A DNA stretch of 35,491 nt from Propioniciclava sp. (GTDB lineage Bacteria > Actinomycetota > Actinomycetes > Propionibacteriales > Propionibacteriaceae): contig NZ_JARKOT010000090.1 in NCBI RefSeq assembly GCF_029977985.1, forward strand, positions 1 through 35,491, in the 5' to 3' direction. The position numbers and the translations under genes were made by a program. Below the pieces are notes generated by a model. The model saw only the letters and a program-made list of their open reading frames with translations. It did not search any database and was not told the DNA's origin. Positions 17,527-26,086 of this stretch are shown here, in pieces (the stretch's first letter is position 1; the number at the start of each line of letters is the position of its first letter).

Positions 17527-18921
17527 CTAGCCGCCCAAGCCCTCCGCGTCACCGACCTCGTACAGGTGAAGAAGCGCCAGGGTGAAGTCCCAGCCGAACG
17601 CCGTCAGCGACACGCGGCGTCCGCGCACACGCCAGAGACCGCAGTCGCCGAGCAGGGCGAGGAGGGAGTCGACCTGGCCCGAAACGTAGTCGCGGTAGCC
17701 CGGCCAAGGGCCCGGTTCGTCCCCGTGCTCGTCGTTGCGCCACCACACGTCGCGCAGCTCGTCGACGGTGGCGGGGCCGCCGCCGTAGGGTTCGGCGAGC
17801 GTGAGGAGCGTCAGGAACAGCAGCCGCTGGTCGATGGCGCCCCGAACGCGCGCGGCTGCGGCGAGGACCGTGGCGAGGCCGAAGGCGATCCAGTCGTCGT
17901 TGTCGGTGGGAGTGTCGGGCAGGTGGCGGGCGCGGGACCCGGTGGCGTCGAGGACATCGCCCTGGAGGGCTGCCTGCCAGAGCCGGTCGAGGGATCTGCT
18001 GTCGCCGGCCGAGCGCCAGCCGTTGCGCGCATAGTCCCGTTCGGTCTCCTCGGTGACCGTGTCGGGGTAAGGAGTACGCAGGCGGCTGGCGGCGAACTGG
18101 GCCGCGTCCCACGTGTCCCACAGCTTGAGGGCGTCGTAGGCCTCCCGGGCGATCGCCGGCCGCAGGACGCCGGTCTGGGTGAGTTGGCGCCCGTCGGCCC
18201 AGCGGGCGAGGGCCAGGACCTGGCGGGTGAGGAGGCTGGTGCGGACCGCTTGCGCAGACTGGGCAGGATCCGAGGGGAAGAGGCGCTCGTCGTCCTCGTC
18301 GAGGCGGGGCGTGCCGGGTAGCTCCCAGGAGTCGGGCAGCTGCCCCGTTTCGGCCATCGTCCCCCAGCCGGCCGTGAGCGCTCCGCTCATGCGGCTGCCG
18401 GCACCGCCGGCGTCCATGGTCGCCCTGCGAAGGTCGTCGGGTTGGTCGTTCCACGCCTGCACGATCTGGTGGAGGCGGGCGTTCATCTCTTCGTGGGTGT
18501 CGGCGTCGTCGAGGGTGATGCCGAGGTCGCGCCCGAACGCGAGGAGGGACTTGGCGGTGCCGTGACGGCTCGGGTCGGCGCAGGCCTCGGGCATGCGTTT
18601 CGCGGCGGCCTTCGCCTCGGTGAGGAGGGCTTTCGGCTCGGCGGACGCCCCCGCCATGCGGCCCGTCGACCGCAGGAACCGCCAGAACGTGTCGAGGCTG
18701 TCGACAAGAGAGGCGACATCCGGGACACCGGCCGGCCCGTGCGCCGGCCACCGCGTCAACATCAGGTGGCGGACGCTACCTGCCCGCCAGTTGTTCGCTG
18801 CGAGCCCGTCGTGTGTGGCGCGCAGGTCGAGGGCGGTGACCAGCAGGTCGGTGTCCAGCGGCCGCTTCTTCTCTGACGCCCATCGTTCCGCATGCCTGAG
18901 GAGGAGTTCGTGATCGTTCAC
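17527..18921 (-). CDS. Unrecognised 464-residue protein
   Basis: I do not recognise the family. The protein appears soluble and largely helical, with no signal peptide or membrane helix. The N-terminal region is VNDHELLLRHAERWASEKKR, and a tryptophan-rich middle (DALKLWDTWDAAQFAASRLR) follows. The end RVRGRRVSLTAFGWDFTLAL looks like the last strands of a winged-helix domain. Codon use and a stable reading frame support a real gene. The GTG at 18921 is where protein-like sequence starts; upstream in-frame residues are arginine- and proline-rich and look non-coding. It has no close operon partner, and the 244 bases beyond its start hold nothing recognisable. Confidence 0.7.
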   Translation of the reverse strand: MNDHELLLRHAERWASEKKRPLDTDLLVTALDLRATHDGLAANNWRAGSVRHLMLTRWPAHGPAGVPDVASLVDSLDTFWRFLRSTGRMAGASAEPKALLTEAKAAAKRMPEACADPSRHGTAKSLLAFGRDLGITLDDADTHEEMNARLHQIVQAWNDQPDDLRRATMDAGGAGSRMSGALTAGWGTMAETGQLPDSWELPGTPRLDEDDERLFPSDPAQSAQAVRTSLLTRQVLALARWADGRQLTQTGVLRPAIAREAYDALKLWDTWDAAQFAASRLRTPYPDTVTEETERDYARNGWRSAGDSRSLDRLWQAALQGDVLDATGSRARHLPDTPTDNDDWIAFGLATVLAAAARVRGAIDQRLLFLTLLTLAEPYGGGPATVDELRDVWWRNDEHGDEPGPWPGYRDYVSGQVDSLLALLGDCGLWRVRGRRVSLTAFGWDFTLALLHLYEVGDAEGLGG

Positions 18922-19165
18922 ACCGACATCGTCGCATTCCCGCCTGCCTTGCCGGCACGTGGTTCCACGGCGAGCTCGCCGGGGGAGAGCGCGCCCCGGC
19001 GATCCGAGGGCCAATGGCGCGCCTCTCAGGTCGAGTCGCCGGCGCGATGGCGTGCCGGCTGGGTCGTCCATGTCGGATGGAGCCGACTTGTGGGTGGCGG
19101 CCTCCCGTGCGTGGCGCTGCAGCATCCTGAATGCCGCCCAGTGGCCAGCCTGACCCTGACCGAGG

Positions 19166-20425
19166 CTATTCCCGCGGGGGGATGCAGGCGGGCTTGTGGG
19201 TGTGGGGATCGATCACGACGTGCCATTGGTCCCGCGTCGGCATCCCGTCGGTGCCGCGTGGTTCGACGAGGGCGTGGTGTGTGGGGCAGAGAAGGGCCAG
19301 GTTGGTGCGGTCGGTGGCGCCGCCCGCCCACCAGGGGAGGATGTGGTGGGCTTGGCAGCGGCTGGGCGGCAGGTCGCAGTGGGGGAAGATGCAGCCGCCG
19401 TCGCGTAGGTCGAGGGCGGTGCGGACGGCCGGCGTGGCCAGGCGGGCCGTGTGGCCGAGGTCGAGCACGTCGGAGTCGGTGCCGAGGACGGCGGGGAGAA
19501 TGTCGGCGTCGCGGCACAGGCGGCGCAGGTCGCCGGCCGCCAGCGGCTCGCCGGTTTCGAGGACGCCCGCGCCCTCGGCCCGTTGGCGGAGACGGTCGTG
19601 ATCGAGGTGGACGACGATGCGCGGCCGGTCGCCGCCGATGGTGGGGCTGGCCTGCCGGTCGTGGTGGGCGGCGACGAGGGCGACGAACGCGTTGGCGCGG
19701 CGCTGCTCGGGCGTGCGGACGTCGCGCCGGTGCCGGGTGGCGCGGCGGTCCTCCTCCAAGTGGGCCTCGATGAGCTTGACGAGACCGGCGGCGTCCGCGT
19801 GGGGCAGGCAGGCGTGCAGGTGCGTGGAACCGTCCTCGGTCCACCAGCTCACCGAACGCCGCTGGCGTGCGCGCCGGGCCTGCGCCTCGAGGCGTCAGGC
19901 TTCGGACGAGACGGCAGCCGGGGCGACCTCGGCGAGCACGTCCGCGGCCACCGTGGTGAGCTGCTCGGCGGTGCGCCCGACGGCGCGGGCCACGAGGGCC
20001 GTCTCGGCGGCGGCGCGTTGGGCGTCGGTGAGGCTGGCGGGCAGCCCGTCGAGCACCTGGCCGATGGAGCGGGCCTGGGCGAGCGACACGCGCCCGGCCA
20101 GGGCGGCGTCGAGAACCGACGGCCGGCCGGCCAAGAGGCGGCCGGCGCGCACCAAGCTGGGCGCCTCCTTCTTGCTGGTGGCCGTGGCGGCGAGCAACGA
20201 CGGCAGCGGCGTCCGGGTGGCCTTCATGGCCGAGCCAGCCTCCTCGGCCTCGCACACCAGCGTCGCCACCAGCGCCTCGACCCGCCGCGCCACCCCGCGG
20301 GCGGCGCTCACCAGCTTGAGGCGCTCGGGATGGCCGAGCTGGGCGCGGGCGGCATGGTCGATCGCGTCGAGGCTCCGGGTGAGCTCGACCAACGCGTCGG
20401 CGGTGGCAAGAGGGGGTGCTGCCAT
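19166..20425 (-). pseudogene. DUF222/HNH endonuclease-like (13E12 family) gene with an in-frame stop
   Basis: Residues 1-176 are a DUF222 region (TADALVELTRSLDAIDHAAR, VSLAQARSIGQVLDGLPASL). A TGA at 19895-19897 follows VSSEA, and the same frame continues RLEAQARRARQRRSVSWWTE and on to an intact HNH motif: CIFPHCDLPPSRCQAHHILP, then WWAGGATDRTNLALLCPTHH. A single change such as CGA to TGA explains the break, since frame and linker are otherwise uninterrupted. The second half could start at a GTG (19852), but separate expression is doubtful. These are multicopy actinobacterial proteins, often linked with mobile DNA, of unclear role. It could also be a sequencing error. Confidence 0.8.
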
Positions 20426-20503
20426 GACCCCCCTGAATGATCCGGGTCCGACAATTTCCGATGCGGTGCCGCCCGTGCGCCGGTGGGGGGAGGGGGGAGA
20501 GGC

Positions 20504-21074
20504 TCACCAGGTGGGGAACTCCTCGTCATCGGCCAGTTCGCCGTCGCTGCGGGCGTTGAGCTCGTACGCCTTCTTGCCGTCGAGCGACTCGCGGATGATG
20601 TCGGCCTGCCCGGCGTGGCGGGCGATCTCCGCGATGACGTGGAGGATCACCCAGCGCGACTCCCAGCCGACGAGGTCCTCGGGGTACCACGGCGCCTGGG
20701 GGGTGGGCACGAGGGCGTCGAGACCGGCCCCGTCGATGGCGTCCACGAGGGCCGTGGCGGCCTCGTCGAGGTCGGCGCGCAGGTCGTCGGGGGCGAGCGT
20801 GTCGGGCAGCGACCAAGCATCGTCGTCGCCGGCGATCACGTCGGCGCCGCTGGTCGGGCACTCGGGTGCAGCGGAGACCGCGCCGCCCCAGGCGAGGCAC
20901 ACATTGCGCACGTGCCGCGCCAGCATGGCCAACGAGAAGTCGCTCGCGGTGGTGCGCGCGTGGGCCTGCTGGGGGGTGAGGCCGTGCAGCGTCGTCCGAA
21001 CCTGGTCGATCTGCTGGAGGGCGAACGTTGAGGAAGCCGCGCTCGCCGCTGGCATTGGGGGTCAGAAAGGCCAT
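20504..21074 (-). pseudogene. DinB-family (DUF664-like) gene with a frameshift near its start
   Basis: An ATG at 21074, with GAAGGGG before it, begins MAFLTPNASGERGFL, the standard start of actinobacterial DinB-like proteins. That frame then turns into nonsense (NVRPPADRPG). From about 21030 the neighbouring frame carries the family forward: TFALQQIDQVRTTLHGLT, then FSLAMLARHVRNVCLAWGGA and WVILHVIAEIARHAGQADII with its metal-ligand histidines. The 571 bases are one more than a whole number of codons. An alternative start at 21055 (MPAASAAS) would give a protein without the first 12 family residues. DinB-like proteins are metal-dependent four-helix bundles used in thiol or stress-linked reactions. 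It is divergent from the equally broken WYL regulator. Confidence 0.75.
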
Positions 21075-21159
21075 GATCTGCCCCTTCGTGGGTTGGTGAG
21101 ACCAGTCTGGCGGCAGATGAGGACAGATCCTGTCCGCGGGCTGGGGCAGTATAAGCGGC

Positions 21160-22151
21160 ATGAACGATCCGACCGATCCGACCCGCCGCGCGTTGCGGCT
21201 GCTGGCCCTCCTGCAGCAGCGCGCGGCCTGGCCGGGGGAGACCTTGGCGCAGCGCCTCGGCGTCAGCACCCGCACCCTGCGCCGCGACATCGCCCGGCTG
21301 CGCGAGCTGGGCTACGTGGTCGAGTCCGAGCCCGGCACCGATGGCGGGTACGCCCTCGGCCACGGCACCGTCGTGCCGCCGCTCTTGCTGGACGCCGACG
21401 AGGCCGTGTCGGTCAGCGTGGCCCTGGCGGTGGGGACGGCGTCCGGCACCGCCGGCGATCCCGAGGCGACCGCCCGCGCGCTCACCAAGATCGACGCCGC
21501 CCTGCCAACTGCGGTGCGCGAGCGGGCGCGCGGCGTCCGGGAAGCGTTGCACGTGCGGCCGTTCAAGGCGGGGCCGGACGTCGGCGTCCTCACCCTCGCG
21601 CTCGATGCCGTGCGCCGCCGGCAGTGGCTGCGGTTCGGCTACACGGCGGCGACGGGGCAGGCGTCGCAGCGTTGGTAGAGCCGGTGCGCGTCGTGGCGCG
21701 GGGTGGGCGCTGGTACGTGTGGGCGTGGGACGTCGACCGTCGCGACTGGCGCTCGTTCCGGCTGGAACGCATGGAGTCGGTCGAGCAGTCGGATTGGGAG
21801 TTCCGCCCCCGGCCCGACCTCGCCGAAGGGCTCGCCCGGCTGGACGCCCCCATGCAGTGGGACGCCCACGCTCACCGGGTCGAGGTGGTCGTTCGCGGTT
21901 CGATGGAGGAGGTGGGGCGTCACCTGGGCGTCGCGTACGGCGACCTGGCCGACCTTGGCGACGGACGCGTCCGCTACGCCACCGGCGTCGACGACCCCGC
22001 CGAGGCCGCAGCCTTGCTCGCCTGGCTGCCGTTCGACTTCGTCATCGAGGAAGACGAGGCCGTGGTCGCTGCGGTTGCTGCCCTGGCCCGTCGGCTCGGG
22101 GAGGCTGCACGGGAGCATCTGCGGGGTGAGCGAGAGGGGCTCGCTCCATAG
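21160..22151 (+). pseudogene. WYL-domain (YafY-like) transcriptional regulator split by a frameshift
   Basis: The first frame (21160-21678) gives an N-terminal DeoR-like HTH, ETLAQRLGVSTRTLRRDIAR, and the start of the WYL domain, ending QWLRFGYTAATGQASQRW and a stop. From 21672 the next frame continues exactly where the family should: LVEPVRVVARGGRWYVWAWD, then SFRLERMESVEQSDWEF and a C-terminal WCX region to 22151. The total is one base short of a whole number of codons, so one lost base near 21671 breaks a protein of about 330 residues. WYL regulators sense ligands through the domain and often sit beside DinB-like genes, as here. It is either gene decay or a sequence error. Confidence 0.82.
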
Positions 22152-22219
22152 AGTGAGTTGGAGGCCGCGGTCGAGGGGACGTGCTCGTGTCCGGCACTGG
22201 CGCGTGGGAGGGCAAGGAG

Positions 22220-22244
22220 CCCCGAGTGGCTTGGTCTCTCGGGG
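22220..22244 (+). terminator. Hairpin after the WYL gene
   Basis: CCCCGAG (22220-22226) and CTCGGGG (22238-22244) form a 7-bp GC stem around an 11-base loop, 68 bases past the WYL gene stop and just before the oldest CRISPR repeat. No T-run follows. It may end either the WYL transcript or, read from the other strand, the CRISPR transcript. Confidence 0.45.
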
Positions 22245-22250
22245 TGGCGC

Positions 22251-22275
22251 GGGCTCATAGCCGCGCGGGTAGGCC
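22251..22275 (-). repeat. Ancestral degenerate CRISPR repeat with a 4-base deletion
   Basis: GGGCTCATAGCCGCGCGGG followed by TAGGCC aligns to the array repeat with two substitutions near CCCC, one at the deletion edge, and a loss of GGGG. The following 22276-22307 is exactly 32 bases, the standard spacer length, then the first recognisable repeat begins. It is the terminal, oldest repeat. It shares CGCGCGGG and the final AGGCC with the repeat at 22308, showing that both decayed from one variant. Confidence 0.8.
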
Positions 22276-23312
22276 TTCGTGTCGAGTTGCGGGATGCGGT
22301 GAACAAGGGGCTCATCCCCGCGCGGGCGGGGAGGCCGCGGGCCGACCGATGAGTGGCCCGTTGGAGCGGGGCTCATCCCCGCGTGGGCGGGGAGGTCTAG
22401 GTCAGCTTGCCCGACCCCTCGAAGTCGGCGGGCTCATCCCCGCGTGGGCGGGGAGGTCGCACCGATGTCCTCGACGCCGCCCACTGCCTCGGGCTCATCC
22501 CCGCGTGGGCGGGGAGGTCATGGTCGGGGCGAAACCCGGCTGGGAGGCCAAGGGCTCATCCCCGCGTGGGCGGGGAGGTCACCCAGCGGTGCCAGACGTG
22601 CGGCTCCGAGGGGGGCTCATCCCCGCGTGGGCGGGGAGGTCCGCCGCGCGGCCTCCATCTTGCGCTTGGCCGGGGGCTCATCCCCGCGTGGGCGGGGAGG
22701 TCGGCGCGCACGTGCACGCAGGCCTGGTCGACGAGGGCTCATCCCCGCGTGGGCGGGGAGGTCGACATCTGCACCACAGTGAGTGAGCCGCGCGAGGGCT
22801 CATCCCCGCGTGGGCGGGGAGGTCCGAGCAGATCCACCAAGGCGAGGAATCGTGACGGGCTCATCCCCGCGTGGGCGGGGAGGTCAGCCCAGCAACATCG
22901 CCAATCCCGAGACGAGCGGGCTCATCCCCGCGTGGGCGGGGAGGTCCGCACCCACGCGGGCGTGAGCGCGCGGCGGACGGGCTCATCCCCGCGTGGGCGG
23001 GGAGGTCAAGATGCGAGCGCGCGCGCGAGCGCGGGAGCTGGGCTCATCCCCGCGTGGGCGGGGAGGTCCGGGCGTGAGCGCGCGGTAGACGTTGTGGTGC
23101 GGGCTCATCCCCGCGTGGGCGGGGAGGTCCTGGGGGTGGCGGTGGCGACGAACCGGAAGGGGGGCTCATCCCCGCGTGGGCGGGGAGGTCTTCTCCGTCA
23201 GGTCGTTCACAAGCTGGCTGCTGGGCTCATCCCCGCGTGGGCGGGGAGGTCCGCGGCCCCTGGCGTCTGACCTCTCCCCGGAAGGGCTCATCCCCGCGTG
23301 GGCGGGGAGGTC
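22251..23312 (-). CRISPR. Type I-E-like CRISPR array, 17 clear repeats plus one degenerate
   Basis: Repeats of 29 bases recur every 61 bases exactly from 22308 to 23312, separated by 32-base spacers. The plus-strand consensus begins GGGCTCATCCCCGCG and ends GGGCGGGGAGGTC. On the minus strand it begins GACCTCCCCGCC and ends CGGGGATGAGCCC, which is the I-E pattern (compare E. coli GAGTTCCCCGC and CGGGGATAAACCG), so crRNA is read from the minus strand. The repeat at 22308 has two changes and the one at 22251 has a 4-base loss, marking the old trailer end at low coordinates. The leader should therefore be beyond 23312. All 15 repeats from 22430 to 23312 and the one at 22369 are identical. No cas genes are in the window. 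Confidence 0.97.
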
Positions 23313-23348
23313 CACCTGCGCCGACGTCGGGTTATCAAGGTCGAGGGC
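23313..23348 (-). other. Residual CRISPR leader, 36 bp, cut by IS21 element
   Basis: These 36 bases separate the leader-side repeat from the terminal TG of the IS21-type element. Type I-E leaders usually need on the order of 60-100 bases or more for integration signals and carry the crRNA promoter, so most of the leader appears to be missing or displaced. GGTTATCAAGG is the only AT-richer portion. Confidence 0.6.
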
Positions 23349-23447
23349 TGTCAAGGGACAGTAGGACTTCCCTGTGGGCGGACAATGGGTCTCCTTGGTG
23401 GCGGACAGTCCATCTCCCTGTCCGCGGTCAGTTGATCTCCCTGGGGT
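23349..23447. repeat. Left-end IS21 repeats (transposase binding sites)
   Basis: Three to four imperfect copies of a module with a GGACA core and a CTCCCTGT core occur in tandem: ACTTCCCTGTGGGCGGACA, GTCTCCTTGGTGGCGGACA, CATCTCCCTGTCCGCGG and GATCTCCCTGGGG. Multiple terminal repeats are a hallmark of IS21 ends, where IstA binds. Confidence 0.75.
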
Positions 23448-23448
23448 C

Positions 23449-24261
23449 TCAGGTCAAGGGGATCACCCCGCGTCCGGTGGTGGCCTCGGCCAGGCGTAGT
23501 GAGGTGCCCTCGGTGATGATGACGTGGGCGTGGTGCAGGAGGCGGTCGACGGCGGCGGTGGCCAGGGTCTTGGGCATGATCGTGTCGTACCCGGAGGGGT
23601 GGATGTTGCTGGTGACCGCCAGGGAGCGGCGCTCGTAGGTGGCGTCGACGAGTCGGTAGAACGCCTCGGCGGCGGCCTGCCCGGAGGGCAGCATCCCGAT
23701 GTCGTCGACGACGATGAGCTCGGCCCGGGTGATCCTGGCCAGGACCTTGCTGATGCTCCCGTCGACCGCGGCGCGGCCGATCGCGGTGGTGAGCGACTCC
23801 AGGGTGAACCAGGACACCCGCATGCCCTCGTCGATGACCTTGTGCGCCAGGGCCTCGACGAAGTGGGTCTTGCCCGTGCCGGAGGGGCCGCTGATCGCGA
23901 GGTTCTCGGCGCGGTGGACCCATTCCAGGGCGGCCAGGGCTGATTGGGTCGGGGCGGGGATGGAGGAGTCGGCCTCGCGCCAGGAGGCGAACGTCTTCCC
24001 GGCGGGCAGGCCGGCGGCCTTGCGGCGCATGGCCCTGGTGGCCTCGTCGCGGCCGCGGACCTCCTCGTCGAGCAGCACGCGTAGGACCTCGGCCGGGTCC
24101 CACCGTTGTGCCTTCGCGGTGGCGAGGACCTCGGGTGCGGCGGTGCGCAGGTAGGGCAGCCGCATCCGACGCAGTACCTGCTCAAGGTCGGCCGGCAACG
24201 GGGGTGCTGAGCCCGGTCCGGCCGCGGTCGTTGTCCTCGTGCGCGTGCTGGTGGTGCTCAT
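23449..24261 (-). CDS. istB: IS21-type helper ATPase IstB
   Basis: An AAA+ ATPase of 270 residues that acts with IstA to select target DNA and activate transposition. Walker A is GPSGTGKT (about 125-132), Walker B is ELIVVDDIGM, and the sensor region has AVTSNIHPSGY. The length and the end GTSLRLAEATTGRGV fit the family. The start ATG at 24261 overlaps the istA stop (ATGA), so translation is coupled. The stop lies at the left-end repeats of the element. Confidence 0.95.
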   Translation of the reverse strand: MSTTSTRTRTTTAAGPGSAPPLPADLEQVLRRMRLPYLRTAAPEVLATAKAQRWDPAEVLRVLLDEEVRGRDEATRAMRRKAAGLPAGKTFASWREADSSIPAPTQSALAALEWVHRAENLAISGPSGTGKTHFVEALAHKVIDEGMRVSWFTLESLTTAIGRAAVDGSISKVLARITRAELIVVDDIGMLPSGQAAAEAFYRLVDATYERRSLAVTSNIHPSGYDTIMPKTLATAAVDRLLHHAHVIITEGTSLRLAEATTGRGVIPLT

Positions 24262-25823
24262 CGGGTGCTCCCGGTGGTGAAGCCGGCCCAGCCGTTGGTG
24301 CCGGGCTGGGTGGTCGCGTTCTCGTCGGAGCGAACGAGGTCGGCGCCGCTGGTGCCGGTGGACAGGTGGTCCAGGATGCTGGCCAGGTCGGCCTCGGCGA
24401 ACCGGCCGGCGGTCGCGGCGACGCCGAGCGCGGCGTCGACGTGCTCGGTCCCGACGAGGGCGGCGAGCTGGACGGCGTCGGCCATCTTGGCCCGGATCCG
24501 AACGGTCCCGGCGGCGGAGGCCTCGACCAACCAGGCCTGCGCGCCGTCCCCGAGGTCCAGGAACGCGGCCTCGGCCTGCGTCCGTGCTCGCGGTCGTGGT
24601 GGCCGCGGCGTCCCGTCCATCTCCTGGGGGTGATCGGGATAGTGGGCCGGGTCGATCTGCGGCGTGCCTGGGGTGGAGGCCTGGTGCCGGGCGGCCTCGA
24701 TGAGGCCGATGACGCCGCCGGCCCAGGCCGGCATCGCGGGTAGGGTCGTGGTGTCAGCGACGATGACCACCTCGGACCCCACGACGCGGACCCACACCTC
24801 GGCCCCGACCAGGCCGGGCGGGAGCGAGTACCGCACAGAGCCGAACCGGACGGTCTGGTCGGTGCCCACGACCCGGGTCACCCCCAGGGCCATCGTGTGC
24901 GGACTGGCAGCCAGGGTGTGCAACCGGGAGCGTTCCTGGGCCAGGGCCAGCTCGGGGACGCGCGCGGACTCGCGGTGCTTGCGCCCGTTGACCTTGGCCA
25001 TGAACGCCTCGCACGCGCTCCGCAACTGGGCGAAGCTGGTGTACTCCTCCCCCAGGTTGGCCTCCGTGGGGACCAGATCGGCCTTGGCGATCTTGACGCT
25101 CGCCTCGGTCCCGCCCTTGGACTGCGGGTCGTACGGGACGCACGTGTGGACCGTCGTGCCGTAGTGCCGGGCCACGGCCACCAGGTCGGGGTGACGCACA
25201 GGGACGCCGGCGACATGGTCGATCGTGACCGTGCGGGCGTTGTCGGTCAGTACGTAGGCCGGGACTCCACCCACGGTGCGGAACGTGGCGTCCAGGCACG
25301 CCACCAACGTCGGCAGCGTCTGGTCCCAGGTCGGGATCACGACCCGGTACCGCGACCAGGCCAGCCACGCGCAGAACAGCAGCGTGCCCCGGGCACGCCC
25401 GTCCGGACCCGGCACCCGCGGCCCGGTGCCCCAGTCGAACTGCAGCCACAGCCCCGGCTCGGTGATCCACGGCCGGTACGTGCGCCGCTTCCCCGCCCAC
25501 CACGCGGCCTTGACCTCCGCGACCGCGCGCCGCGTGGTCCGCTCGGTCCCGGTGAAACCCAGCCCCACCAGGCGGGCGTGGACGACGTCGGCGCGGGCCT
25601 TGCCCTCCGAGCGAGCCACCCACTCCTCGATCTTGTCCATGTGCTCATCGATGATCCGGGGCCGCCGCCCCGGACCGGTCACCGGCGCTCCCGCGTCGCG
25701 AGCAGCGACATACCGTCGCACGGTCTTCGGATCCGCACCGGCCAGCTGCGCGGCCGAGTGCGCACACTCGGTGGCGTCGAACGCCTCAAGAATCTCCATG
25801 ATCTCCCTGTCAGACTTCTTCAT
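24258..25823 (-). CDS. istA: IS21-type transposase IstA
   Basis: A DDE transposase of 521 residues. The N-terminal HTH lies at about 20-42 (HSAAQLAGADPKTVRRYVAA). The integrase core has D130 in LQFDWG, D194 in VLTDNARTV and E240 in KGGTEASVK, giving a complete catalytic triad. The C-terminal region begins with a small beta-rich domain (VRFGSVRYSLPPGLVGAEVW). The ATG at 25823 was chosen because a GGAGGG site lies just upstream and the family start MKKSDREIMEIL fits. An earlier in-frame ATG at 25904 falls in the right-end repeats. It is the first gene of the istA-istB pair. Confidence 0.95.
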   Translation of the reverse strand: MKKSDREIMEILEAFDATECAHSAAQLAGADPKTVRRYVAARDAGAPVTGPGRRPRIIDEHMDKIEEWVARSEGKARADVVHARLVGLGFTGTERTTRRAVAEVKAAWWAGKRRTYRPWITEPGLWLQFDWGTGPRVPGPDGRARGTLLFCAWLAWSRYRVVIPTWDQTLPTLVACLDATFRTVGGVPAYVLTDNARTVTIDHVAGVPVRHPDLVAVARHYGTTVHTCVPYDPQSKGGTEASVKIAKADLVPTEANLGEEYTSFAQLRSACEAFMAKVNGRKHRESARVPELALAQERSRLHTLAASPHTMALGVTRVVGTDQTVRFGSVRYSLPPGLVGAEVWVRVVGSEVVIVADTTTLPAMPAWAGGVIGLIEAARHQASTPGTPQIDPAHYPDHPQEMDGTPRPPRPRARTQAEAAFLDLGDGAQAWLVEASAAGTVRIRAKMADAVQLAALVGTEHVDAALGVAATAGRFAEADLASILDHLSTGTSGADLVRSDENATTQPGTNGWAGFTTGSTR

Positions 25824-25914
25824 GCGTCCCTCCGGTGGAACCCGCTCGTTGGTGGTCGAAGACCTCGAGCATCCCCGGAGGGCCGCTTTCATCAGGACCG
25901 ACACGGCCCGGTCC

Positions 25915-25997
25915 CATGGCCACGGACAGGGAGATCAACTGTCCGTCAGCAGGGAAGTACGCGTCCGCCTACAGGGAGATTGGCATGTCCGCTAGCA
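25915..25997. repeat. Right-end IS21 repeats
   Basis: Three copies of the terminal module on the minus strand: GCGGACATGCCAATCTCCCT, GGCGGACGCGTACTTCCCTG and GACGGACAGTTGATCTCCCT. The last matches the inner left-end copy CAGTTGATCTCCCTG closely. Confidence 0.75.
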
Positions 25998-26086
25998 CGA
26001 ATCAAAGTGACGCTGGGGCGACCTCGGTCGGCAGTGCGCTGGCACCCCTCCCCCGCCAAAGTCCGTCAGGGGCTACGCTCCCTACC

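Larger units (their letters stand above)
23349..25997 (-). mobile_element. IS21-family insertion sequence, complete
   Basis: The element is 2,649 bp with 5'-TG and CA-3' ends. The left end (from 23349) and the inverted right end (from 25997) align without gaps: TG, GGACA at positions 9-13, then TCCCTGT and GGCGGAC. Inside are istA and istB, overlapping by ATGA. The flanks GAGGGC (left) and CGAATC (right) are not direct repeats, so no target-site duplication is visible. Both genes look intact, so the element could be active. It separates the CRISPR array from the polysaccharide locus. Confidence 0.88.

Noticed and set aside
22181-23364. Reading frames through the array with repeated GLIPAWAGRS, SSPRGRGG and AHPRVGGEV peptides
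   Set aside because: They are simply the translation of CRISPR repeats in three frames, because the 61-base period moves the frame. No real gene.
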